Source: Fusarium oxysporum f. sp. lycopersici 4287 (lineage: Eukaryota; Ascomycota; Sordariomycetes; Hypocreales; Nectriaceae). Taken from it: a DNA stretch of 64,000 bases. Every line of letters begins with the position of its first letter. Positions within the stretch are counted from its first letter, which is position 1. A program made the position numbers and the translations under genes. The stretch is from contig NC_030996.1 in the NCBI RefSeq assembly GCF_000149955.1, positions 699,467 through 763,466 of the forward strand. The letters are read 5' to 3'. Below the pieces are notes generated by a model. The model did no database searches. It was given only the letters and a program-made list of their open reading frames with translations, and was not told the origin of the DNA. Positions 18,278-31,051 of this stretch are shown here, in pieces.

Positions 18278-21094
18278 CTAAACCAACTGTATCGTATCCA
18301 CGCCACTACGCCCGCCCTCATCCCAGCCCGCATAGCGATCGTACCCCTCCCCATACATTAGTCCATGGACATATGCTTCTCCAACAACACGATACTTGGA
18401 ACCCTCGATGTGATGTAGAATAAAGGGTACCCGGGCCCCCATCAAGATCCATACTTCATCCTTGCTACCGCCCTGACCCAAAGTCTTGGGTCCCAGGCCA
18501 AGCAGCCCCGATTCTGTCATGAAGAGTTTCCGGCCCTGGGTAGCATTGCGCATGTGTTTCTCGAAGTTGCGGAGCTTTCTCCGTCCCAGTGGAGTTAGTC
18601 GTTGCATCGAAGGTCGCTTATATTTGCCCCCTAACGGGTCCTCGTCTTGTTTGTCTTTTTCCACTGCAGGAGCCGGAAAGCTCTCTCGAATACGCCGTGC
18701 TGAAGGGACAAACCCTGTTTCCCACGTTGTATCGCCACCATCCTGGCCTTCACTGTCACTTCCTTCTGTTTCAGATAGCTCATCTTCCCTCTCTTCATCT
18801 TTACTCGCCTCCTGCTTATCCTCTTCTTGTACCACCTTTTGGCTTTGCTGGTTTGCTTCCTTCCCCTCTTTTCCTTCGCCTCGCTCGCCTTTTTCCTTTC
18901 TTATCTTTTCAGTAAGATCAGCTAGAGCTGTCTCAAGATCTGGCGCCTGTAGTTCATCAGACAGCTGCCGTCCGTCATACATAGCTGACCAAAGAGCCAA
19001 GCGGGTAGTGAACGACGTCTGGATCAGTATCCACGCCCACGATTCCGAGCTAAGCCCTGACCATTCGACGAGCAAGTCGCGAGCTTCTAGTATATCTGTC
19101 AATATCCAGTTACTAAAACCCATCCCTAGGTTCACTCTTGAGTCCATATTGCCGAAGTCGTTTTCCGTCTCGGTCAGTTTATCAATGATCAGAGTGCGCC
19201 ATAGGGCTTCAACCCGGGTCACCGCTTGTGATGGGCGGATGTACCGTCTTGAGCTATGATCTGAAGTATCCTCGACACACCACGCTCTGGTTTGAACTGG
19301 ATATTCAGCTGGACTATGTAATGCCAGTCGTAGAGTCTGGATAACTGGATCTCGATTGAGCTCTGTGGACATAGTGACAGTATCCACCTTGATGGCCTTG
19401 ATACTGGGCTTATTTTCGGGGTCAATGTGAATTATCCAGTCGTCAAAACCGACATCATGGTGAGTTCCGGCGCAGAAACGATCATCATGTCCACCTTGGT
19501 CGAACGGAACCCGCCCCAGCCTGGCGCTAAAGTCTGGGACCCAGCTTGGAAGGCCTTGAATCCTAGTGTCTGAAAGGTCTTGCACATGGGATAGAACCGC
19601 AAGGTGCGAACCAATGCGTTTCTCAATTATGGCCTTCGTTGTTTGGATGAAGACTTCTTCGACGTCGGCATTGTAGTCTGGTTGTAGTCCGAGACCGTCC
19701 TCAGCAAGGTTCAGAAACGCAAAGATCTTGTCTCGAGGATCAGTAGCATCGAGCTCACGAAAGTCGGATAGGACGGAGAGTAGGTGTAGCTTGCGGCGCT
19801 CGAATCTGAAACCCGTCATACCCAGCTCCTCGCTGAAAGATTCCACTACATCGTGATCAGTGAGGTGAGTAACTTCAGGAAGCTCTAGGGCCCATCGACA
19901 TGATTTGTTCTCAGTTGCCCCGTCTTGGCCTTCTTCATCTGGAAGTAGGGTGACCATGGGCAGGCCAGCGTTGCAGAACCCAAGACGCGAACGAGTATGG
20001 TGATATCCGAGGATAAAGGAAAGAGCATCGCGCGGAGTGACCTTTAACTCATTTACCGTCCTCGCTGGCTGTCCAGAGAGCAGTGACAGCTTCTCCCAGT
20101 GTTGAGCCTGGTCTGACACAGCTCCATTGGTGAGGAAGTTGTGGCCAAACTGGCATAACTCAATATCGATTCCCGTCTGTTCCAGAAACGCGGCAACCGC
20201 CAAGATGAAGTCCATACTTTGCAGTGTCGCGCCACAAACCATTAAGATATCCCGAGCAAAAACAGCCTCCTGGACGACCCAAGCCCTGCGGAACCAGAGT
20301 CTTTGGAAGAGGGAAAAGAGGGCGAACCAGTGCACCACTGTCATCCCTGGGACCGGAGACATTGTCACTTCCTCTTGTTCTAGGTATGACGAGTCTTGTG
20401 TGTGAAGCCGAGTTGCGTCGAAATCAAGAATCTTCCCCATTGCTTGTATCGCCAGTTCTGAAAGCCTGTCATATTGGCCAACCCAGGCAAGTACTATACT
20501 CGCTGACTTGTATAGGCGCCCCATAAGCTTGACTTGGGCAGCTCGTTCGTCGAGGTCTGCCTGGTTGATACAGAGCGCATCAGCCCAGATGGGCAGGTTG
20601 ATTGAGCGGTAAGTTGAACTCTCCATTTCACCTGGGTTTGGAACGACTGCAGCTCTCAGTGTCAACACTGATTCGAAGAACGATAAGAGGTTTTCCTCGA
20701 TTGGGACTCGACTCCCGTCAACTTCTATTTCATGATGCGTGCGCTTTTGCCAAAGCACCTCTTCACGAGGGACATAACGATGCATATCGTAGTACAGAAG
20801 CTTGGCCCGATCAACCATTACCAGCTTGTCGCCATTGGGACCCAGTTCTGGACTGTGATAGGCGAAAGGAAATTTATCGGCGTGTTCTTCGAATTCCAAA
20901 CCATCGATATCGGGCATGGGTTCTTCTTGGACTGTAGTAGGGTTCCCCCATGTGTATGAGACGGCGGCAAACTCGAGGCTCTCATCGCTTAGGTCGACTA
21001 CTCGCATGGAGCAACGAATGATGTCGTCTCGGGACTCAATGATATCCAAGAGACGGATTGATGTCGGCGTTGTGAGGACGTGTGACTTGTACAT
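18278..21094 (-). CDS. HET-domain (heterokaryon incompatibility) protein, 938 aa
   Basis: Single-exon gene. The ATG is at 21094 (MYKSHVLTTPTSIRLLDI); the open frame extends further only from non-ATG codons. The HET domain occupies about residues 40-330, with the usual blocks FAAVSYTWGNP near 45 and LPIWADALCINQADLDERAAQ near 155-175, followed by YKSASIVLAWVG. Within the domain there is an inserted segment (about 55-130) between the first two blocks. At about residues 735-800 lies a very highly charged Lys/Glu/Gln tract (KIRKEKGERGEGKEGKE and onward). The C-terminus has the conserved VPFILHHIEGSKYRVVGEAYVHG block of this family. HET proteins trigger cell death when incompatible fungal cells fuse; the partner is unknown here. 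Confidence 0.92.
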   Translation of the reverse strand: MYKSHVLTTPTSIRLLDIIESRDDIIRCSMRVVDLSDESLEFAAVSYTWGNPTTVQEEPMPDIDGLEFEEHADKFPFAYHSPELGPNGDKLVMVDRAKLLYYDMHRYVPREEVLWQKRTHHEIEVDGSRVPIEENLLSFFESVLTLRAAVVPNPGEMESSTYRSINLPIWADALCINQADLDERAAQVKLMGRLYKSASIVLAWVGQYDRLSELAIQAMGKILDFDATRLHTQDSSYLEQEEVTMSPVPGMTVVHWFALFSLFQRLWFRRAWVVQEAVFARDILMVCGATLQSMDFILAVAAFLEQTGIDIELCQFGHNFLTNGAVSDQAQHWEKLSLLSGQPARTVNELKVTPRDALSFILGYHHTRSRLGFCNAGLPMVTLLPDEEGQDGATENKSCRWALELPEVTHLTDHDVVESFSEELGMTGFRFERRKLHLLSVLSDFRELDATDPRDKIFAFLNLAEDGLGLQPDYNADVEEVFIQTTKAIIEKRIGSHLAVLSHVQDLSDTRIQGLPSWVPDFSARLGRVPFDQGGHDDRFCAGTHHDVGFDDWIIHIDPENKPSIKAIKVDTVTMSTELNRDPVIQTLRLALHSPAEYPVQTRAWCVEDTSDHSSRRYIRPSQAVTRVEALWRTLIIDKLTETENDFGNMDSRVNLGMGFSNWILTDILEARDLLVEWSGLSSESWAWILIQTSFTTRLALWSAMYDGRQLSDELQAPDLETALADLTEKIRKEKGERGEGKEGKEANQQSQKVVQEEDKQEASKDEEREDELSETEGSDSEGQDGGDTTWETGFVPSARRIRESFPAPAVEKDKQDEDPLGGKYKRPSMQRLTPLGRRKLRNFEKHMRNATQGRKLFMTESGLLGLGPKTLGQGGSKDEVWILMGARVPFILHHIEGSKYRVVGEAYVHGLMYGEGYDRYAGWDEGGRSGVDTIQLV

Positions 21095-22322
21095 GTTGAC
21101 GATGGTTGTGGACAATACTCAAATGATGAAAGATAGTCATCGGTGAAACAGGATGGGCAATAGCATTGCCATGCAGACCTTGACATTGTTTTGTGATTCC
21201 AAGGCTGATTCACGTTGGGGGAGGCATTATCAAGGTTTGAAGATCATCACGGAATGAATCCGCCTTGTTGCATAGCCGCCGGTGGCTGATACTATTCCGT
21301 GGAAGGGCACCATTCAAAGTGCGCTGCCAAGTCTCAAGCGCTTCACCAGCAATATCAGCAATTGGACGCCCTTACGAGCAACGACCAGGGGTTTTCAGCT
21401 TCGAGGCAGGCTCAGCCAGACTTCACTTCTCAACGCTCAACCCAGCATTCTGCCTTGTATTTTACCAAGACTGTGTTTCAAGATTGTCAGTGTTTTATTC
21501 TTAACTGAATTTAAACTTCTTTTTTTTTTTTTTACAACACAGCTGCAGAATTCGATTTTGAGTCCCGGGTCTGGCGCCAAGAGGCTTCAGCCTCGGTGGT
21601 CGCCTATGCTAACACCTACTGTAAATACACTTTAACTACCACTTAACTTACACAGCCTACGGATTTTATCAGCGGGGTCAACCCAAAACATTCAAACCAC
21701 GAAGTCAGATATAGCCAACAGCCGATTTTTGCATCGCATGCCTTGCCCCGGTAGAAAGTTATTATCTGCTGCAATTACTGACTGCATGTATCCTGAAATG
21801 GTATTGAAGCAGTAAATACCTGTCCAAGCGAAAGCTAAAACTTGGTGTTTGCCGAACGTTCCTTGGCAGAAGAAACGTGAACGCCAGCCATTATGAGATA
21901 CGGTGCCAGGCTGGGCTGACATACGTTACTTGGAGCTTTCTACGTTTATTTCAACTGTTTGTTCTCTAGAGGCAGTAATCTCAAGGGGCCCCTTATGTGA
22001 GTCTGTAGGTTCAGCTCTCTACCTAGGCATACGAATATGAACGCTATACTCGACGATGTTAGCTCCGAGTGAGTAATTGCAAGCGATCTAACACAAGGGA
22101 GCAAAGGTGAGCTAAGATTTTCCCTGAAATTATATGGCAGCAGCTGATTGCTCAGTGAAAGCGTACTACAGAGCTTCGGCGGTAATAGCCATCAAGACAA
22201 AAAAGGTAATCACGTCTCAGGACGTTTTACCAGGACCTGAACCTCCACAACTACCGCTTCGCCTTGAACATGACAACAAACTGAACCCCAAAAAGGACGA
22301 TCTCTTATCAAGATCAGCAAAA
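21095..22322. other. Intergenic, includes a 15-T tract
   Basis: A run of about 15 T lies near 21520-21535. Several ORFs of 70-117 codons overlap each other with no family signal. No transposon terminal repeats could be matched by eye. Confidence 0.45.
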
Positions 22323-22441
22323 ACATACAACAGCGGGGATTCGCTGGTCGTCACCGACCCAACTACTAATCCGCCCCTTATCAGCTTATCTATGGGAGAG
22401 CGGACGGGATCCCGAGTTCTCTGATAGGTATGGTCGTATGT
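22323..22441 (-). rRNA. 5S ribosomal RNA gene (copy A)
   Basis: A 119-nt minus-strand sequence with the full fungal 5S layout. It begins ACATACGACC and ends GTTGTATGT (the two ends pair as helix I), followed by TTTT as the Pol III terminator. The conserved internal part GATTAGTAGTTGGGTCGGTG, with its ggtcg-gtga-cgacc hairpin, is intact. Helix II pairs CCTATCAG with CTGATAAGG around the usual bulged A. A TATA sits exactly 29 bases upstream of the 5' end (+ strand 22467-22470), the position of the D box of Neurospora 5S genes. I judge it probably functional. Confidence 0.88.
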
Positions 22442-23474
22442 GCTTGAGATCAGTATGATTGCAGCCTATATTCACAGTGTCTGCAGCTTGAGCTGCATCG
22501 TTGTTATCGGCTCGGTTCGGATTAGTATGGGCATCGACGTATGCTGGTAGCTGTCATGACGTCTGCGTGGTATTCTTCTGGGTCAATTCTTGCGTATGGC
22601 CTGCATATTACGCGTGGGCAGATGAAGGATAGAGATACTGTCTGACGAGTTATGGATATGGTCAAGCCCAGGCTCCGAGATTATCCCTCTAATAGCACAG
22701 AACTACCAGATTTGAGATACAGGCTTCCGTATAACGACCAATTGCATCTTTGACTTTATCAGAACCACCAACCTAGACCAATTGTGACTGTCATTCGCTG
22801 TATCGCTCCGCATCAAAGGTTGTCCATTGCGTGCAGGCTGTCATCCGTATAATGGTGATATCGATGGTGCAATGACTCCAGTCCGAGATTCGTAAGTGAT
22901 GTTGAGCATTTTCTTCCAAATCGTCAGGCCATTGGCTTTGTAATTCAAGAGGATTGCGTGAGCACTTATGAGTTCCGCTGTCGTGGATGATTCTGTCATT
23001 CACGCTAACAGTCCCTGGACGATGCCTTTTCCCTCCAACCACGTCAATTCCTCTCTGGTGTTTAGCGTCGTCGTTGGGTATTAATCAGCCCGGACGGAGC
23101 ACTACCTTAATTCGGATCATACGTGCCGTGCTGCACTAACAGGGTGCATAAGAAAAGCCTTAAATCGTGAATGTTAATCGATCCTACTGTGCTTCTAATT
23201 GGCTGACGGATGAATAATTTAGCTGATGACTGTGCTTGCGACACCCAGTGACTCAATTACGCGGTCTGTAGCGACGCGCATCTTATTCCCAGGCGTAACA
23301 GTCGGGTCAGATTAAGCCGATGACATGTATTACGCAGAATTCGTGAGTCACTTGCCATGGTCAATTGACACGACTCATCGAGAAAAGTGCAGATGCCTAG
23401 TCAGGCAGAACTTGTATAACAATAAGGCCAAATATCGCCAAGATGTCGGATCAATTCTCATCAGTATCGTCAAT
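22442..23474. other. Intergenic, 5S upstream region and arrestin-like gene leader
   Basis: No gene recognised. The frame from 23325 to 23474 is open in phase with the arrestin-like gene but reads like leader sequence. Confidence 0.45.
22467..22470 (-). promoter_or_regulatory. TATA/D-box of 5S copy A
   Basis: TATA at -29 to -26 relative to the 5' end of the 5S gene, matching the spacing of the upstream element of dispersed 5S genes in Neurospora. Confidence 0.55.
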
Positions 23475-24818
23475 ATGGAGCCTCCTTACACGCAAAGATC
23501 CGGCGTCCCTCTTCAGACACGCCCGGTGCTTAGCCCATTCAATCCGTCAGCCCTACAGAGCCTTAACTCTATTTTACCCCCTAAGAAAAATGGCTTGACC
23601 ATTAATATCCATGATCATTATGCATCAAAGCGCTATCGCCCTGGCTCCATAGTTATGGGCACTGTCAACATCAAGCCTAAGAAGCAGATTCCTTTCACCA
23701 AGATCTCGATAAAATTTGTTTGCGACTCAAGCGTCGAGCGACCCAATGCGAATTTGTCATTTGAGACATGGCATCGATTACTTGATCTGGAAATGCCAAT
23801 TGAGGAAGCGGCATTACCAACTACTAAGATCCTACAAGCGAATGAGACTTACACGGTTCCATTTTATTTTGTACTACCCAATAGCCTCGGTACAGAGGCC
23901 TGTTCGCATAACGTCATATTCCAAGAAACACGACAGTTGCACTCACATCTTCCACCCAGTATCACCGGCTGGGAGAGTGATGCCATGATCCCAAGAGGCG
24001 TGCGCGTTGACTACGGTGTCATTGCTCAGGTTTGGGACTCGGCAAGCCCAGAGTATGCCAAGATGGAAGCCAAAGAAACCGTTCAGTTCTTGCCAGGCCA
24101 TGTTGAACATCCGCCTCTGAAGATCCCGACAGCAAACCGAACTTTCAAGTTCGGGTCATCGAAGCAACTCAAATCCAATGTCTTTTGTCGCTCTTCGGGC
24201 GAGATCACGTTTTATACTGATCAACCCAACGCGATCGTTCTTGATTCCAGCGGAAAGAGTTTCCATCCTACAACGATTACAACGTCCCTGAGACTAAAGC
24301 TGTGCGACCAAAAGACTAGCTTACCGCAAACATGCAGTGTTTCTGCAAAGATTGAGTCAGAGACATGGTCACAAGATGAGCCCATGCAACAGCTCCCTCA
24401 TATCGTCAACGCGAGAGACTGCTATAATGGCTCAGATACTGTCGTGAAGAAGTCGGAGGTCGGCTTACGTTGGGAGAAGAATTCACCGAAACAAACAGAC
24501 AGTGTTGTCACCGAGACTGCTGAGACATTCAGCAGCCATATCGAAATACCCATTACAAGTTTTGCGAGCGATAAGAAAATGTTTTTGCCCACTTTTTATT
24601 CTTGCCTGATTGCCAGGACATATCAATTACATCTAACGATTAATGTTGCATCGACAACCCTGAAGCTGGTACTGCCGGTACAGCTCACAATGGAGGAGCA
24701 GAAAGGAGATGTGCAGCCCGACGCTGAGGATATCGGGCTTCCAGAAAGCAGCGCGAGATATTCCAGTTCATTGCCGTCATATATCGAGTCGGAAAGGAGG
24801 CATTCACAGCCTGAGTAA
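23475..24818 (+). CDS. Arrestin-like (alpha-arrestin/Bul1-type) trafficking adaptor, 447 aa
   Basis: Single-exon gene. I use the ATG at 23475 (MEPPYTQRSG) because the frame upstream of it shows no family similarity. The arrestin-like N-lobe covers about residues 40-230, with the blocks LTINIHDHYASKRYRPGS, the membrane-proximal FYFVLPNSLGTEACSHN, and LPPSITGW. A C-lobe-like region follows (SLRLKLCDQKTSLPQTCSVS, then FASDKKMFLPTFYSCLIARTYQLHL). Near the end lies SSLPSYIESE: LPSY is an L/PPxY-type ligand for WW domains of Rsp5-class ubiquitin ligases. The family role is to bring the ligase to plasma-membrane transporters for endocytosis; the cargo is unknown. Confidence 0.82.
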   Translation: MEPPYTQRSGVPLQTRPVLSPFNPSALQSLNSILPPKKNGLTINIHDHYASKRYRPGSIVMGTVNIKPKKQIPFTKISIKFVCDSSVERPNANLSFETWHRLLDLEMPIEEAALPTTKILQANETYTVPFYFVLPNSLGTEACSHNVIFQETRQLHSHLPPSITGWESDAMIPRGVRVDYGVIAQVWDSASPEYAKMEAKETVQFLPGHVEHPPLKIPTANRTFKFGSSKQLKSNVFCRSSGEITFYTDQPNAIVLDSSGKSFHPTTITTSLRLKLCDQKTSLPQTCSVSAKIESETWSQDEPMQQLPHIVNARDCYNGSDTVVKKSEVGLRWEKNSPKQTDSVVTETAETFSSHIEIPITSFASDKKMFLPTFYSCLIARTYQLHLTINVASTTLKLVLPVQLTMEEQKGDVQPDAEDIGLPESSARYSSSLPSYIESERRHSQPE

Positions 24819-24998
24819 CAATCCGTTATAATAGATAATAAAATTGAAGTTCTTCGTCAAACATTCCCAACATTGCGCCTCTGTCAATCCGCTTTTGCCT
24901 CGTATCGTCTTCTCAAACATGAAACTTGCGCCAGGGCCGAATTTCTGATTCACTTTCTTCGAGTCTCTCGACCAAGGCCAAGTTCTGAACCAATCCCA

Positions 24999-25454
24999 TT
25001 ATTTCAACCGAGGTGAGTTCTCGGGACGAAGCAATTCCCTTCCATTCTGCATATCTCTAATCCGGCAAACCCATTCCTTGATTCGAGGGGCTGGTCCTTT
25101 ACTACTCCAAGACTTTGAAACTCGCAACTCTTCTTCTAAGTTTTTGCCATTGAGGCGGGACAGAGCCCCAACTGTAAGCGGTGTTGGTCCGGGTGCTGGT
25201 CGTGGTCCCCTGAGTGCTGCAGCATAACTTTTGGGCATTGCGGTTTTTGCTGGAATTGGCGAAGGACTATTCATGGCCAGCGATGGATCCTGTCTTTGCT
25301 TTCCCATCAGCTTTTGTTCAAGTAGCTTCGGCGGACTCGATGGAAAGTCGTCCATGATGAATCTTTTGCTTAGGAGATATTCTGATGCGCGGTATGCGAG
25401 GGGCTGATGATGGGAGGAGAAACTCAATAAACCTTTGACAGGAGGGGAAGGCAT
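24999..25454 (-). CDS. Hypothetical protein, 151 aa
   Basis: Single-exon ORF, proline- and serine-rich in the middle (SSPPKLLEQKLMGKQ, SYAAALRGPRPAPGPTPLTVG), with a basic, more ordered C-terminus (RIKEWVCRIRDMQNGRELLRPE). An alternative start at residue 34 (MDDFPSSPPK) is as plausible as the first ATG. No signal peptide or membrane segment. It is convergent with the arrestin-like gene. I do not recognise the family. Confidence 0.45.
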   Translation of the reverse strand: MPSPPVKGLLSFSSHHQPLAYRASEYLLSKRFIMDDFPSSPPKLLEQKLMGKQRQDPSLAMNSPSPIPAKTAMPKSYAAALRGPRPAPGPTPLTVGALSRLNGKNLEEELRVSKSWSSKGPAPRIKEWVCRIRDMQNGRELLRPENSPRLK

Positions 25455-27156
25455 GCGTATTTAAGGACAGGAAATTAAACTTCCAATTATGTCTTTTAGA
25501 GTTGGTAAGTGAAGACTGAACACAAGGTACGTGGGGAACTCAGATAAGAATATGGTTTGTTCAGGCTTATAATGAAGGCCCCCTGTTTTTCTGTTCGTTC
25601 GCACTTCCCAGCAATGATCGCATGTTCATCGGCATTTGGTGGATGTTCCACTTGTGCGCTGAACTCTTTAGTCCAACACTCAGGTTCGTCATTGTCTTCG
25701 ACATCAAACTACGTGAACATCTTTGATCTTCGGGTGGGAAATAATCCTTGAAGCCTAAAAGTGCAACCAATTGATTGAAGTATGTTCATATTTAGTTTTT
25801 TGGGCAGAACCTTCATGATAAGGTTATTATCCATATATTGAACACCATTTTTAAATAGTCTGTTATCATCCTATCATGAGCTCTTCCAGCGAATAGTCCT
25901 CCCAGTTAGACATGTTGCCTCAAACTGTCAAAGTTCCAGCCGCGGATTTTCAACTCTAGGTTTCAGCAATTATTGGTAATCTACGGCAGATATATCTAAC
26001 CAACTTAGATATACGTTCTCTAATCAATGAATAGGTCTCTTAAACTGTCGGGATTAACTCCCAGATCAATCAGTTGATACTAGACAGAAATTTCGTCAGT
26101 TAATTGTTGTCGTGCTTGATCTTACTAACCGTCTTGTACTGTAGCTGTCGATAGTGCAATAACACTTTTGGGCTCATTTTTCGACAAGCTCAGTTAGTGT
26201 AAAATCAGAAATGACCCCACCTCCGCTCTGGCAAACAGGTTTCAGCGGCTCAACGACGAGTTACCCGATACTTCATCGGAAAACTCAGAGTTGCTATTAT
26301 TTCTGTTATTCTTAAAGAGAACTCGTTGATGTTAAAACTTGTTACATTTATCGAATGTTAGATTTTGAATCGTATATCTTTGTCTATCACATCAACTCTT
26401 TTTTTTAAACCCAACTTGGTCAGATAAAAGGCGCATAACCAAAATCGAGGCTCTGAATTGAAATAAGGAGTTTTCATATGGCTTATTTCATCAATTCCGT
26501 TCTCACATCCAAAGACTTAAGGGGATGACCTAATTTTACTTGATATAACTATTCTGATTAATTCGATGCTATTGCTTGCGATTCTTGAAGTGCACCACCT
26601 TGTCAGTGAGGACAATGCCGTCGAACTGATGAGGCAGACATAAGGGTACCCTTAAAACGTGCCCAATCTCTGCGCTCACCTTGCAAATTGTCTCTTCTCG
26701 CACAGGAAAATGGCGTGACATTGCTGCAGAAATATCATCAATAAATGCAGAGAACCTGGAGAGGCAGAGCATAAACTGCTCAATTCGAATAGACCATGGC
26801 TCGGAAGCCATCAAGTAATTCCTACTTGGGGCATTCGGAACGAACGCCTACAACGTACGGTTCACAATATTCTGGATAATATAGTTTCAGCACGGGCCGC
26901 ATCTTCAAATTTTACAACAGCCTGATATGATATTTGTAGCAAATGACGGCAAGATTGCTAAGATGATCATATACAGAGTTTCGGCGATTGCAAAGTCTGC
27001 ATAATACGGATTTACCCCAGCTTCTGGATAATGCGACTCACAGCTGGCGGTTACACATCCTAACCATGAATATACGAAGCAACCCATGAGTATCATCGCA
27101 GAGCAAAAAAGCAGCCGGTCCGACAAGTTCCTCCACTTGTCTACGGGGCAAAAATA
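25455..27156. other. AT-rich gene-poor region
   Basis: 25.8-26.5 kb is visibly richer in A/T than the flanking genes, with no long ORF; it could be an old mutated repeat. Minus-strand stretches at 26569-26814 and just below the 5S gene read somewhat protein-like (PHQFDGIVLTDKVVHFKNR; a hydrophobic MILMGCFVYSWLGC segment) but have no starts, splice signals or family. Confidence 0.4.
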
Positions 27157-27275
27157 ACATACAACACCGGGGATTCGCTGGTCGTCACCGACCCAACTAC
27201 TAATCCAGCGCTTCGCAGCTTGACTATGGGAGAGCGGACGGGATCCCGTATTTTCTACGAGCTTTGGTCGTATGT
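27157..27275 (-). rRNA. 5S ribosomal RNA gene (copy B)
   Basis: 119 nt on the minus strand with the same ends as copy A (ACATACGACC...GTTGTATGT) and the same internal region. A T5 run follows three bases after the end. Helix II has different bases (GCTCGTAG with CTGCGAAGC) yet still pairs throughout, with one G-U. The -29 element is weaker (CATAGA in place of TATA). It may be a functional variant or a recently silenced copy. Confidence 0.82.
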
Positions 27276-29334
<2,059 letters not shown>

Positions 29335-29775
29335 AGAGGCATTATGACTAGAAGTTCTGGGGGCCATGATGATATGGTAGTCTCTTGAAGATAGCCATTC
29401 TCTGTATCTTCGGAAGCTTCAGATGGGATTACGTGTTTACGAGTCCGGACTTGTGACTGGACTTCACTCAGGACCGGTCTTTACTTCATTGTACATAGCT
29501 TAGCACCTAACTGAACATACAACGATAGCCGGCTTGCTCGGCTTTTTTACGTACATACTTTTTTTTTGGCCAATATAGAGTGACATGCGATCTTGGCGGC
29601 CTGATGATACACAGACCAGTTCCCATAGGAGCCAATAACAAGATTCAGTTTCTGAGTCGCTTCAGCCTCCAACACCTTTGTATAATACAAAGCCAATTTA
29701 ACAGAAGGGTATATCATGGTAAATCATACAAATATTCCTTCGTTAATGATCAGGTTTCCTCCTCGTCTCTCATCT
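29335..29775. other. Short intergenic between convergent genes
   Basis: 3' regions of the xylanase and of the leftward membrane-protein gene. A 9-T tract lies near 29560. Nothing else seen. Confidence 0.5.
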
Positions 29776-31051
29776 TTATACTACCGAGAACCTCCGTTGC
29801 ATATCTTCACTCAAGTGAACGTTAGATGGCTGACTCAACATTTCTGGGTCTAACGATATCATCGGTCTCCTCGAGTTTTGGCTTGAGTCTCCCTTACTAT
29901 CTTGACCGCTACTCTGACCGTAGTACTGAATCTTTTCTCGCCAGTTGAAGAAGGGTCGTAGTGATGGGAGGCATGCGATAATCAGGCCAATGCAAGCATC
30001 GATGAAACTCCATAATTCTGTTTACGAGACGGATGGCATTGATTAGTTTCTTTCTTCCACGAGAGGTAAGGTTTTCATTTGGAAATACTTACCGACAAGG
30101 CTAATTGTGATCACCAAATCTCCACCATATTGCTCAATCTGGGCAAAGCGGACTACGCAGAAGATGATATTGATAAGACCAAGGAGAAACGTGGCGTATA
30201 GGCTATATCTCAGTCTTCTCCTCAAGGTGAGCTCGGGGATAACGAGCCATGGCAGAATGAAAACTGTACATCAATGTCGATTAGTAGAGATCATTGACAA
30301 GATGTGAGGACATGACATACTCAGGATGTCCCCACTGATGTTTAGAACCCAGGAAATTTCAAAGTTGGTTTTAATGCTTTTAACGGTGCATCTTTGTTCT
30401 GATAATGTCCTTGGTGATAGGTTAGTATAATCTATAGAGCATATGCTGCCATTGAATATATTTACCAATTTCTCCATACTGGTAGACATGAGAGGCTGAG
30501 TAGCAGTATTGTAATAACGAAGCCCATGGCAACGTAGACGATAACAACCCATAGGAATCGACGTCGCTTTACCATAAAGACGGGGAAAATCTGTAAGTAC
30601 ACAGCCAGTAGAGCTGCCTTTGATAAGTAGAAAGTCACATAAAATGGATAGTTGGCAAAATAGTAGAGCTGTTCGCAACATCTTAGCTGATAACATGCCT
30701 TGGTGATCTCAAGCGTGTATACCTTGTAGAAGCTTTCTGCCTCTTCAGCTGTTCCTTCGAATCCAGCAAGATCGAATGTGGTACCAGGTTTGAAAATGCC
30801 TATGCGGTAGAAGTAGATATCGAAGCTTGCTGTCGCCACGGCCGAAGCCCATGCGGCGCACATGAACACATCGCTTGCGAGTAGACTTCGTCGTTGTAGA
30901 ACGAGTCGGAGGTATAGTCGCGCTAAAATTACTGCGGTCGCGATGGAGATAAGGGCCCATTCAGTAGCCTGCGAATGATTCAGTAATGTCGCCTGTCGTA
31001 AGAGACGACGTATCCTACGATGACTGTTGGGCCACTTGGATCTATTGGCAT
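29776..31051 (-). CDS. Pth11/rhodopsin-domain-type seven-TM membrane protein
   Basis: Five exons give an exact 1038 nt: 31019-31051, 30466-30968, 30321-30409, 30093-30263 and 29776-30017. All introns are GT-AG with branch sites. A further 54-bp in-frame intron at 30669-30722 is likely, because removing it yields the family block FYKLYYFANYPFYVTFYLSKAALLAVYLQIFP; the product is then 327 aa instead of 345. The N-terminus (MPIDPSGPTVIATEWALISIATAVILARLYLR) and the repeated hydrophobic segments fit the fungal rhodopsin-domain family PF20684, found in Pth11-like surface receptors. The tail is cytosolic and Ser-rich (QNSRRPMISLDPEM). A sensing role is inferred from the family; no CFEM domain is present. 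Confidence 0.82.

Noticed and set aside
18486..19259. 257-codon plus ORF antisense to the HET gene
   Set aside because: Opposite the charged tract of the HET gene; Ser/Leu-rich shadow with no domain.
21515..21640. Poly-T tract as the tail of a retroposed element
   Set aside because: No target-site duplication or upstream retroelement sequence could be found by eye.
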